A DNA stretch of 5,543 bases, from NCBI GenBank assembly GCA_030620915.1, contig JAUXIR010000136.1, positions 1 through 5,543 of the forward strand. Direction: 5' to 3'. Of this stretch, positions 1 through 5,543 are shown one piece after another; position 1 is the first letter of the stretch; the number at the start of each line of letters is the position of its first letter. The translations under genes and the position numbers were made by a program. Under the pieces are notes generated by a model. The model was not told the origin of the DNA. It saw only the letters and a program-made list of their open reading frames with translations, and ran no database searches. Origin of the DNA: Geopsychrobacter sp. GTDB taxonomy: Bacteria; Desulfobacterota; Desulfuromonadia; Desulfuromonadales; Geopsychrobacteraceae.

Positions 1-30
1 ATTCTGGTGAGTCGTAACCCTAATCAATAA
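1..30 (+). CDS. Possible 3' end of an upstream gene (partial)
   Basis: Read from base 1, the first frame gives ILVSRNPNQ followed by a TAA stop. The two other forward frames stop at 8-10 and 15-17. If this is the tail of a real gene, it ends 28 bases before the chemoreceptor start and could belong to the same transcript. Nine residues are too few to name a family, and the stretch could equally be non-coding leader. Confidence 0.25.
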   Translation: MLVSRNPNQ

Positions 31-58
31 TTCGTGAAAATAAGTCAGGCAGGTTTGC

Positions 59-2080
59 ATGAAGATATTCGCTGGACCAGAACTGGAAACAGAAATACCG
101 GGCGTCAAAGGGATAGATCGCAGTTATCTCTACGCCTGTGCCGGGGTCATGCTCGGTGTTGCCGCCCCGGTTGGCTGGATGCTGCTACGCGCTGTTTTTT
201 TTGCTACATCGGAACAAGGTTTTTTTGCCGGGATACTGTACGACATCGTTGCCAGCAAAGAGAACTTCTTCCACTATCTTTATATGGGCGCAGGCACTTC
301 GGTCGTACTCTGTATCTTCGGCTATTTTATTGGCCGAGCATCGCAGCAAATTCATCAACGGGCCGCGCGTCTCGATGAGATGCATAGCACGGTGACTAGC
401 CAAAAAGAAGATTTTGCGCGGCGCTATCGTGATCTGAATACGCGTATCCGTAATTTTCACGGCATTACCGCTCGTCTGCAACGTTCAATGGAAGAGGAGG
501 AGCTCTACAATCTAACGAGTAATGCCCTGCACGAGGTCCTCGAGTTTGATCGGGTCAATCTACTGCAGGTCTGTGCGGATCAAAAGCTGCTGCGTCTGAC
601 CAACAGTCGTGGAAGCGGCGATTCTCAGGCCGGTGGTGTCAGCCTGCCGCTGGATGAAAGGGCAGGGGTTCTTTATCGGGCTGTGACGGATCGGCGCCAT
701 TTCCTGATCGATGATATCCAGTTGATGCCCGATGACTTCAAGCTCAAGCCGCCCTGCGACAGCATCAGTCAGTTACGTTCACGCAGTTTTGTTGTCAGCC
801 CGGTGATCGTTAATGATAAAGTTGTTGCCCTGATTTGCGTCGACAATAAAATTAGTGGACGTATCCTTGAAGAATCTGATGTCGATACGATAAAATTACT
901 CGCCGGACAACTTTCATCGGCGATTGTGCGTATGGAGCTGGTTGGAGCAGTTGTTGATCTGACCGATGAACTCGAGTTGACATTCCAGGAGCTCGGTGAA
1001 TACCGGGAGCGCTATCAAAAGCTGCTCGGTTCACTCAAGGAATCGAGTAGCTCGACTCGACATTTGGTCGGGGATATCGCCAGCTCGGCCGATGTTATCC
1101 GTGATGCCGTCAACGCCACCCAGTCCGCATCGGGAGAGATCTCGGTCTCGATAGAGCAGGTCGGGAATAATATCTCTCAGCTTTCCGACTTCATGGAGAA
1201 ATCGATATCTGCGATGAGTGAAATAGCTGCAGCGATCCGCAGTGTCGAGGACCACAGTGTTCAATCACACAAGATGTCGCAACAGGCGAGTGAGCGCGCT
1301 GAGCACGGTGTGCAATCTGTTCATGCGACCCTCACCGGCTTGACGGGAATCCGGGCCGGTGTCGATGAGGCCGCCATTGCGATGGGAAAACTTTCAGGGC
1401 TTGGTGAAGAGGTCAGTACTATTACTTCGGTCATTACTGAAATTGCTCAGAAAACAAACCTGCTCGCATTGAATGCCGCAATCATTGCCGCTCAGGCCGG
1501 TGAGCAGGGTCGTTCTTTTGCTGTCGTCGCCGATGAAATTCGTGAGCTTTCACAACAAACAGGACGTTCTTCTGCGGCGATTGCCGGTCTGATTCGTGAT
1601 ATGCAGAGTGGGATGACCCGGGTGGTTGAACATATCGGGAATACCCAGAAACTTGTTGATAATGGCTTTGATAAGGGGAGGGGAGCCGATGTTGCGCTGA
1701 GCCAGATTCTTGATACCGCTGGCCAGGCGATGGAGATGGCCCAGCATATTCGTCAGGCAACACGTGAGGTTTCAGCTTCTGCTGAATTTGTTACGCGTTC
1801 GATCGAAGAGCTTGGCGAATTGACGGATCAAGTCTCGACGGCATCACGTGAACAGGCGCAAGGTTCTCGCAGTATTGTTCGCTCGATTGAAGATGTCCGG
1901 CATATGACAGAAGATATGGTCAGCGCGACAACTCAGCAGCGTAAAAATAGTGATTCGATCGATGCCGCGGTCGATTCTGTCAGTGAAATGGCGATGCGGA
2001 TCTTTGACGATATGGAGAAAAGGCGCGAACAGAGTCAGAATGTTATTGGGCGCTTGAAACAGATGAAAGAGACTGATTAA
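59..2080 (+). CDS. Methyl-accepting chemotaxis protein, two membrane segments plus cytoplasmic GAF domain
   Basis: Inner-membrane chemoreceptor of 673 residues, expected to control CheA kinase through CheW. Two hydrophobic segments (about residues 24-48 and 71-92) enclose a loop of only about 22 residues, so no sizeable periplasmic sensor exists. A helical linker (about 94-146) leads to a GAF domain (about 147-292), the likely sensory input; its ligand cannot be told. No clear HAMP domain is seen. The long signalling coiled coil runs from about 296 to 667, with the conserved tip at about 461-498 ([14 protein letters not shown], then [18 protein letters not shown]). The tip is odd: I476 and Q479 occupy the positions of Tsr E385 and R388. 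No C-terminal CheR-binding pentapeptide is present (ends KQMKETD). The start is fixed by an in-frame stop at 41-43; weak AGG-type ribosome-binding sequences lie at 47-53. The regulator gene follows after five bases. Confidence 0.95.
   Translation: MKIFAGPELETEIPGVKGIDRSYLYACAGVMLGVAAPVGWMLLRAVFFATSEQGFFAGILYDIVASKENFFHYLYMGAGTSVVLCIFGYFIGRASQQIHQRAARLDEMHSTVTSQKEDFARRYRDLNTRIRNFHGITARLQRSMEEEELYNLTSNALHEVLEFDRVNLLQVCADQKLLRLTNSRGSGDSQAGGVSLPLDERAGVLYRAVTDRRHFLIDDIQLMPDDFKLKPPCDSISQLRSRSFVVSPVIVNDKVVALICVDNKISGRILEESDVDTIKLLAGQLSSAIVRMELVGAVVDLTDELELTFQELGEYRERYQKLLGSLKESSSSTRHLVGDIASSADVIRDAVNATQSASGEISVSIEQVGNNISQLSDFMEKSISAMSEIAAAIRSVEDHSVQSHKMSQQASERAEHGVQSVHATLTGLTGIRAGVDEAAIAMGKLSGLGEEVSTITSVITEIAQKTNLLALNAAIIAAQAGEQGRSFAVVADEIRELSQQTGRSSAAIAGLIRDMQSGMTRVVEHIGNTQKLVDNGFDKGRGADVALSQILDTAGQAMEMAQHIRQATREVSASAEFVTRSIEELGELTDQVSTASREQAQGSRSIVRSIEDVRHMTEDMVSATTQQRKNSDSIDAAVDSVSEMAMRIFDDMEKRREQSQNVIGRLKQMKETD
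1766..2017 (+). repeat. 28-residue (four-heptad) repeats in the chemoreceptor C-terminal helix
   Basis: Within residues about 570-653 the protein repeats with a period of 28 residues. [10 protein letters not shown] (581-590) lines up with [10 protein letters not shown] (609-618), and [10 protein letters not shown] with [10 protein letters not shown]. This is the usual heptad-based pattern of receptor coiled coils that grow or shrink in multiples of seven. It is seen at protein level; the DNA copies have diverged. Confidence 0.6.
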
Positions 2081-2085
2081 TCCTT

Positions 2086-2769
2086 ATGCATTCGAGCCAT
2101 AAAATCAGGGAAACCCTCAAATTCTGCCGGATGTTTGCCGGCCTGCCAGATTGCGATCTGGATCCGCTCTGCTCTTTGGCTCGTCTGAAGACCGAAGAAC
2201 GCGGCACCCTGCTTTTTTCTGAAGGTGAGGAAGCTGCAGGTTTCTATGTCATTGCTGCCGGTCGTGTGAAGATTTACAAACTTTCCGCTGACGGCAAAGA
2301 GCGAATTTTGCATATTGTCCACAGCGGCGATACCTTCGCTGAGGCTGCTATTTTTGGTGATGGCCGTTATCCGGCTTTTGCCGAGACCCTGTGTCCGACC
2401 GAACTGGTTTTTCTGCATGGTCGCGAATTTCTGAACCTGCTGCATAACCGCTCCGGGATTGCCATCAATATGATCGCCGGACTTTCGCAGTTTTTACGTC
2501 AGTTCGCTCATCAGATCGAAGAGTTGACCTTTAAGGATGTTCCCGCACGTTTGGCTGGCTACCTGCTCGGGCTTAAAGTTGAAGCCGATGGCAGTTGCCG
2601 GCTCCCGGTCAGTAAAAGCCAACTTGCTTCAAATCTCGGCACTGTCAGCGAGACTCTTTCTCGCAGCCTACGAAAACTCGCCGACGAGGAACTGATTCGG
2701 GTTGAAGGAAAAAGAATCGAAATCCTGGATCGGGAACTTTTGGAAGAGATGGCGGAGAAGACTATTTAG
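2086..2769 (+). CDS. Crp/Fnr-family transcriptional regulator, DNR-like
   Basis: Cytoplasmic dimeric DNA-binding regulator of 227 residues, the normal family length. The N-terminal cyclic-nucleotide-type beta-barrel spans about residues 14-125 (AAGRVKIYKLSADGKERIL, GDTFAEAAIFGDG). A dimerisation helix follows at about 126-160, then a winged helix-turn-helix at about 165-215. The recognition helix carries E189-x2-S192-R193, the residues that read TTGAT-type half-sites in FNR and DNR. The R-S pair that binds cAMP in E. coli Crp is replaced here by YPAFA, so cAMP is unlikely to be the effector. Cysteines 14, 23, 29 and 103 do not have FNR's iron-sulfur spacing. The barrel, TFAEA motif and the ending ILDRELLE resemble nitric-oxide regulators of the DNR type, which use heme; that assignment is by resemblance only. 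The gene starts five bases after the chemoreceptor stop with no strong ribosome site, suggesting translational coupling. Confidence 0.93.
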   Translation: MHSSHKIRETLKFCRMFAGLPDCDLDPLCSLARLKTEERGTLLFSEGEEAAGFYVIAAGRVKIYKLSADGKERILHIVHSGDTFAEAAIFGDGRYPAFAETLCPTELVFLHGREFLNLLHNRSGIAINMIAGLSQFLRQFAHQIEELTFKDVPARLAGYLLGLKVEADGSCRLPVSKSQLASNLGTVSETLSRSLRKLADEELIRVEGKRIEILDRELLEEMAEKTI

Positions 2770-2875
2770 GGGCGGAAAAAAGCTTTATCCTGTCCATACT
2801 GTTTTTGGCTCCTTGTTCTTGCCTTTTCGCATCCCCCACTTCTAACTTCATGCTTCGGCTTTATAGGAATTTAAC

Positions 2876-3889
2876 ATGACCATTCTTGTGACCGGCGGTG
2901 CCGGATATATCGGAACACACACCCTGATAGAACTGTTGCAGGCCGAGCATCGGGTCGTGGTTTATGACAACCTCAGCAACAGTTCGCCTGTGGCGCTTGA
3001 ACGGGTCGAGGAGATTACCGGCAAGAAGGTTGAATTGATTCAGGCCGATATTTGTGATCGTCAGTCTCTGGATCAGGTATTTCGTCGCCATGAAATTGAT
3101 GCTGTTATCCATTTTGCCGGGCTCAAGGCCGTTGGCGAGTCGGTTGAAAAACCACTCGATTATTACCAGAACAATATCTGCGGCACGGCCACGCTTTGTC
3201 AGGCGATGTCTGCCGCCGGGGTGAAGCGACTGGTCTTCAGTTCATCCGCCACGGTTTATGGAGATCCGCAAAGCCTGCCGATCAGGGAAGATGCACCGAC
3301 CGGCGCAACAAATCCCTACGGTCGAACCAAGCTTTTCATCGAAGAGATGTTGCACGATCTGCAGCGGTCTGATCCGCAGTGGCGTATTGCTGTTCTGCGT
3401 TATTTTAATCCGGTAGGCGCTCATCCTTCCGGACAGGTAGGTGAGGACCCACGTGGAATTCCGAATAATCTTTTCCCCTTCATTACCCAGGTTGCCATTG
3501 GTCAACGTGAGTTTCTTTCGGTTTTCGGTGATGACTACTCGACAGCTGACGGAACGGGAGTGCGCGATTATATTCACGTGGTTGATCTTGCCCGCGGTCA
3601 CCTCTGTGCCCTTCAGCGACTGGTCCAACGGGAAGGCAGCCTGACCGTCAATCTTGGCACAGGGCAGGGCTATTCGGTGCTTGAAATGGTAAAGGCTTTC
3701 GCCGCAGCCTCCGGTCGCGAGGTTCCATACCAAATTGTCGATCGCCGTCCGGGTGATATCGCCAGCTGCTATGCCGATCCTACTCTTGCCCTGCAGGAAC
3801 TCGGTTGGTCGGCCGAGAAGGGCCTCGATGAGATGTGTTGCGATGGCTGGAGGTGGCAGAGCTGCAACCCGAAAGGGTACGATGTTTGA
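2876..3889 (+). CDS. galE: UDP-glucose 4-epimerase
   Basis: Cytoplasmic NAD-dependent enzyme that interconverts UDP-glucose and UDP-galactose, for galactose use and for making galactose-containing envelope polysaccharides. It is an extended short-chain dehydrogenase of 337 residues, close to the 338 of E. coli GalE. The NAD-binding motif TGGAGYIG is at residues 6-13. The catalytic Ser lies in SSSATVYGD (S124), and the Tyr/Lys pair is Y148 and K152 in NPYGRTK. Family signatures [35 protein letters not shown] and the C-terminal [12 protein letters not shown] are all present. The start is supported by AGGA at 2865-2868, seven bases before ATG. It stands alone, 106 bases after the regulator, with no galactose-pathway neighbours, which favours a housekeeping role in polysaccharide precursor supply. 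I see no convincing promoter in the gap before it. Confidence 0.97.
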   Translation: MTILVTGGAGYIGTHTLIELLQAEHRVVVYDNLSNSSPVALERVEEITGKKVELIQADICDRQSLDQVFRRHEIDAVIHFAGLKAVGESVEKPLDYYQNNICGTATLCQAMSAAGVKRLVFSSSATVYGDPQSLPIREDAPTGATNPYGRTKLFIEEMLHDLQRSDPQWRIAVLRYFNPVGAHPSGQVGEDPRGIPNNLFPFITQVAIGQREFLSVFGDDYSTADGTGVRDYIHVVDLARGHLCALQRLVQREGSLTVNLGTGQGYSVLEMVKAFAAASGREVPYQIVDRRPGDIASCYADPTLALQELGWSAEKGLDEMCCDGWRWQSCNPKGYDV

Positions 3890-4123
3890 GAAAAGGGTGT
3901 TTAACGTTTAATGGTTCGCGTCTTATCGCTGTAAATGTATTCTTCAGATTGCCCTCAGGATGCCCCTAAATGCTGATTCTGGTGGCTGAACTGAAGGTTC
4001 TTTCTCCTGCATCGTCGATGGATCCAGCAAGTTACCCGACAGCTCAAGGCCCAATGTTCCCCCGATCCCGATCTGTTTAATCTATGGGTTGTTTGATCAG
4101 GTCGCGCAGGGCTTAGACCTCAC
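3890..4123. other. Non-coding stretch downstream of galE, possibly gene remnant
   Basis: No ORF with a plausible start, ribosome site and recognisable product is present. Protein-like segments without stops occur in different forward frames: MLILVAELKVLSPASS from 3970, WIQQVTRQLKAQ and SPDPDLFNLWVV (about 4019-4090), and GLDLTGFGKTKHRFFLQ ending at the TAA at 4161. They could be pieces of a decayed small gene, but no family is recognised and chance cannot be excluded. No tRNA or other RNA gene is evident. Confidence 0.35.
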
Positions 4124-4156
4124 GGGGTTTGGGAAAACCAAACACCGGTTTTTCTT
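4124..4156 (+). terminator. Hairpin plus T tract, candidate intrinsic terminator
   Basis: GTTTGG (4127-4132) pairs with CCAAAC (4138-4143) around a GAAAA loop. The stem extends by G4125-G4126 with C4145-C4146 across a bulged A. GG and then TTTTTCTT follow (4149-4156). It would end transcripts coming from galE, although it lies about 235 bases past the galE stop. The stem is short and separated from the T tract by two bases, so strength is uncertain. An alternative hairpin uses the same bases: AAAACC (4134-4139) pairs with GGTTTT (4147-4152). Confidence 0.5.
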
Positions 4157-4183
4157 GCAGTAATCCGGCATGATGTTTATCAT
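4155..4183 (+). promoter_or_regulatory. Candidate sigma-70-type promoter of the DUF2148 gene
   Basis: TTGCAG (4155-4160) and TATCAT (4178-4183) are separated by exactly 17 bases. The -10 matches the consensus at five of six positions, the -35 at only three. Transcription would start near 4190, leaving a leader of about 60 bases before the preferred start codon. The -35 overlaps the T tract of the preceding terminator-like hairpin. The -10 lies inside a palindrome, so regulation is likely if the promoter is real. Confidence 0.4.
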
Positions 4184-4186
4184 ACC
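4167..4186. promoter_or_regulatory. Palindromic operator candidate resembling an FNR/DNR box
   Basis: The site reads GGCATGATGTTTATCATACC. The inner arms ATGAT and ATCAT are perfect around a four-base centre, and the outer GG/CC also pair; only one position per arm fails. The core TGAT-N4-ATCA has the spacing of the FNR/DNR consensus TTGAT-N4-ATCAA and matches 8 of its 10 specified bases. It covers the candidate -10, which would suit repression; activation of a start site further downstream is also possible. Confidence 0.45.
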
Positions 4187-4240
4187 TGCGTTTGTTTGAG
4201 AGATTGAATTACTATTTGTTCGTCCTGTAAGGGGATGGTC

Positions 4241-4245
4241 AGGAG
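4241..4245 (+). promoter_or_regulatory. Ribosome-binding site deciding the DUF2148 start
   Basis: AGGAG lies seven bases before the ATG at 4253, a near-ideal distance. The upstream in-frame ATG at 4235 directly abuts its AAGGGG with no spacer, which makes it a poor start. The 4253 start also removes six residues (MVRSLL) that do not look like the family's N terminus. Confidence 0.7.
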
Positions 4246-4252
4246 CCTGTTG

Positions 4253-4783
4253 ATGCTGCAACTTGATGCAGAGGTGGAATCGCAAGGTCTATTCGAAGTT
4301 GCTCGGCAGGTTTGCCTGGCAGCCCGCACTGCGCCCAAGGGACGTGGTAAGGATCTGTTAACGACTGCCATTGTCAGCGGTGATGAAAAAACCCTTATTT
4401 CAGCCCGTATGCGTGAAATTGGTAAGCGTTGCGAACTCCCTTTTTTTTCACGTGATGCGGACAATGTTGATGCTGTTGAGATTTTAGTGCTGGTCGGTAC
4501 GCGCAAGGAACCTCTTGGTTTGCCACACTGTGGGTTTTGTGGTTTTTCTGATTGCGAGGCTATGCTTAAGTCTGGTGGATGCTGCAGCTTTAACGTCGGT
4601 GATTTAGGGATTGCCCTGGGTTCGGCCGTGAGCCGTGCTGCTGATATGCGGGTTGATAACCGTATCATGTTCAGCGTCGGCAAAGCTGTCCTTGAGTTGG
4701 AGCTTCTCGGTAAATCGGTCCGACTTGTCTATGGAATTCCCTTGTCGGCCACGGCAAAGAGTCCTTTTTTTGATCGTGGATGA
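4253..4783 (+). CDS. DUF2148 domain protein with ferredoxin-like cysteine motif
   Basis: Protein of 176 residues from the preferred start (182 if started at 4235). It matches the DUF2148 family of anaerobic bacteria and archaea, described as containing a ferredoxin domain; its reaction is unknown. Family signatures are AARTAPKGRG near the N terminus, the DADNV segment, and LGIALGSAVSRAADMRVDNRIMFSVGKA and YGIPLSATAKSPFFDR towards the C terminus (positions about 118-175, counted from 4253). The central motif is C93-x2-C96-x4-C101 followed by C110 and C111, resembling the CxxCGxxxC iron-sulfur motif of corrinoid and CODH/ACS proteins, so a 4Fe-4S cluster is likely. There is no signal peptide or membrane segment, so it is cytoplasmic. 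It appears to be a single-gene unit, with non-coding DNA on both sides, and a possible FNR/DNR-like operator in front. A link to nitrogen metabolism from its neighbour glnB is only positional. Confidence 0.88.
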   Translation: MLQLDAEVESQGLFEVARQVCLAARTAPKGRGKDLLTTAIVSGDEKTLISARMREIGKRCELPFFSRDADNVDAVEILVLVGTRKEPLGLPHCGFCGFSDCEAMLKSGGCCSFNVGDLGIALGSAVSRAADMRVDNRIMFSVGKAVLELELLGKSVRLVYGIPLSATAKSPFFDRG

Positions 4784-4874
4784 GTCTGAATCCAGTCAGT
4801 CTGATTAAATTTTAAACAACCGGTCGCTGGGTGCTGCGTATAACTTGTGCAGATCTGAACCGTCTTGAGTTTTT

Positions 4875-4903
4875 TTGACTGGTGAACGTTGAGTTTTTAA
4901 TAA
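4875..4903 (+). promoter_or_regulatory. Candidate sigma-70-type promoter upstream of glnB
   Basis: TTGACT (4875-4880) matches the -35 consensus at five of six positions. After 17 bases comes TAATAA (4898-4903), an A/T-rich but poor -10 (three of six). Transcripts would carry a leader of about 155 bases before glnB, which could include the inverted repeat at 4911-4996. Confidence 0.3.
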
Positions 4904-4978
4904 GATTAAGTCCGTAATCTGGCCTGTTGCGTCCGCTACCAAACATTTTTTACTTGTAGGCATGCATATTGCGTTTGC

Positions 4979-4994
4979 TGGCGCAGAGGTTACG
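4979..4994 (+). promoter_or_regulatory. Degenerate sigma-54-like element upstream of glnB
   Basis: TGGCGC-AGAGG-TTACG resembles TGGCAC-N5-TTGCA with correct spacing, and sits about 70 bases before the glnB ATG. The nearly invariant GC at -12 is AC here, which normally cripples such promoters. It is listed because glnB-glnA units are often controlled by sigma-54; weak evidence only. Confidence 0.25.
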
Positions 4995-5021
4995 GATTGT
5001 GTTTTGGTTCAATCTGGATGA

Positions 5022-5402
<381 letters not shown>

Positions 5403-5410
5403 TCTATTTC

Positions 5411-5425
5411 ACAACGAGTAGTTGT
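5411..5425. repeat. Small inverted repeat between glnB and glnA
   Basis: ACAAC and GTTGT form a perfect five-base stem around a GAGTA loop. No T tract follows, so it is not a terminator. It might influence mRNA processing or stability between the two genes, or be chance. Confidence 0.3.
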
Positions 5426-5453
5426 TCAGTTCATTACCCAAGGAGAATTATCA

Positions 5454-5543
5454 ATGACAGCACAAGAAGCACTGAAGTTTGCCGCTGATAACGGCTGCAG
5501 AATGGTCGATTACAAATTTCTCGATTTTGTCGGTGTTTGGCAG
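5454..5543 (+). CDS. glnA: Glutamine synthetase type I, N-terminal fragment
   Basis: Only the first 30 codons are in the window; the gene runs off the right edge. The enzyme joins ammonia to glutamate using ATP and is the main point of ammonium assimilation. The fragment starts MTAQEALKFAADNG and contains DYKFLDFVGVWQ, the beta-grasp N-terminal segment typical of bacterial type I enzymes, in the form seen in Geobacter-like bacteria. The start is supported by AAGGAG at 5440-5445, eight bases before ATG, and by the preceding glnB gene. Active-site residues and the adenylylation tyrosine lie outside the window, so the subtype cannot be judged. Confidence 0.93.
   Translation, partial: MTAQEALKFAADNGCRMVDYKFLDFVGVWQ

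Noticed and set aside
34..378. GTG-started frame of 114 codons overlapping the chemoreceptor start
   Set aside because: Arg/Cys-rich translation with no domain, overlapping the clearly coding chemoreceptor frame.
546..558. TTGATCGGGTCAA as an FNR box
   Set aside because: The arm spacing is one base too short for an FNR site and it lies deep inside the chemoreceptor coding sequence.
2124..2172. FNR-type oxygen-sensing [4Fe-4S] cluster in the Crp/Fnr protein
   Set aside because: FNR needs C-x2-C-x5-C ahead of the barrel plus a fourth Cys at a set place; here the spacing is C14-x8-C23-x5-C29 and the cysteine at 103 does not align with C122.
2770..2875. Terminator or promoter between the regulator gene and galE
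   Set aside because: AAAGCTTT (2779-2786) and the T-rich stretches give no stable stem followed by T's, and no -35/-10 pair with good matches and spacing was found.
3242..3733. Antisense open frame of 163 codons inside galE
   Set aside because: galE is intact with all its motifs; the reverse translation resembles nothing and is a by-product of codon bias.
4235..4252. Upstream ATG at 4235 as the DUF2148 start
   Set aside because: Its purine-rich stretch touches the ATG with no spacer, whereas AGGAG is well placed for the ATG at 4253 and the extra residues do not fit the family.
4180..4683. Antisense open frame of 167 codons over the DUF2148 gene
   Set aside because: It mirrors a well-supported family gene, has low-complexity Ser/Arg/Pro-rich translation, and no recognisable domain or ribosome site.

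Overview
No new biological system is evident here. The window reads as ordinary chromosomal DNA of a Gram-negative anaerobe of the Desulfuromonas/Geobacter type (Desulfuromonadia, formerly Deltaproteobacteria). That placement is an inference from the gene families: a GAF-type chemoreceptor, a DNR-like Crp/Fnr regulator, a DUF2148 iron-sulfur protein, and the start of glnA in the form MTAQEALKFA followed by DYKFLDFVGVWQ. Base composition is balanced (about half G+C by eye). All complete genes lie on the + strand and none is visibly broken.

Layout: bases 1-30 may be the last codons of an upstream gene. Bases 59-2080 encode a membrane-anchored chemoreceptor (two membrane segments, GAF domain, MCP signalling hairpin). 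Five bases later (2086-2769) comes a Crp/Fnr-family regulator with DNR-like features, so the two are probably co-transcribed. After a 106-base gap comes galE (2876-3889), UDP-glucose 4-epimerase. Bases 3890-4252 hold no convincing gene. They carry a hairpin followed by a T tract (terminator-like), then a promoter candidate whose -10 overlaps a palindrome with the TGAT-N4-ATCA core of an FNR/DNR box. Next is a DUF2148 protein (4253-4783) with a ferredoxin-like cysteine motif. A 280-base non-coding leader then precedes glnB (5064-5402) and the first 30 codons of glnA (5454 to the window edge).

Functional themes: signal sensing plus transcription control (chemoreceptor and regulator), envelope sugar metabolism (galE), an uncharacterised iron-sulfur protein, and nitrogen assimilation (glnB-glnA). 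The most testable idea is that the DNR-like regulator, or another Crp/Fnr protein of the same cell, acts at the palindrome before the DUF2148 gene. Two further points deserve a look: the chemoreceptor tip lacks the Glu/Arg pair used for trimer contacts in E. coli receptors, and overlapping alternative hairpins lie between galE and the DUF2148 gene.
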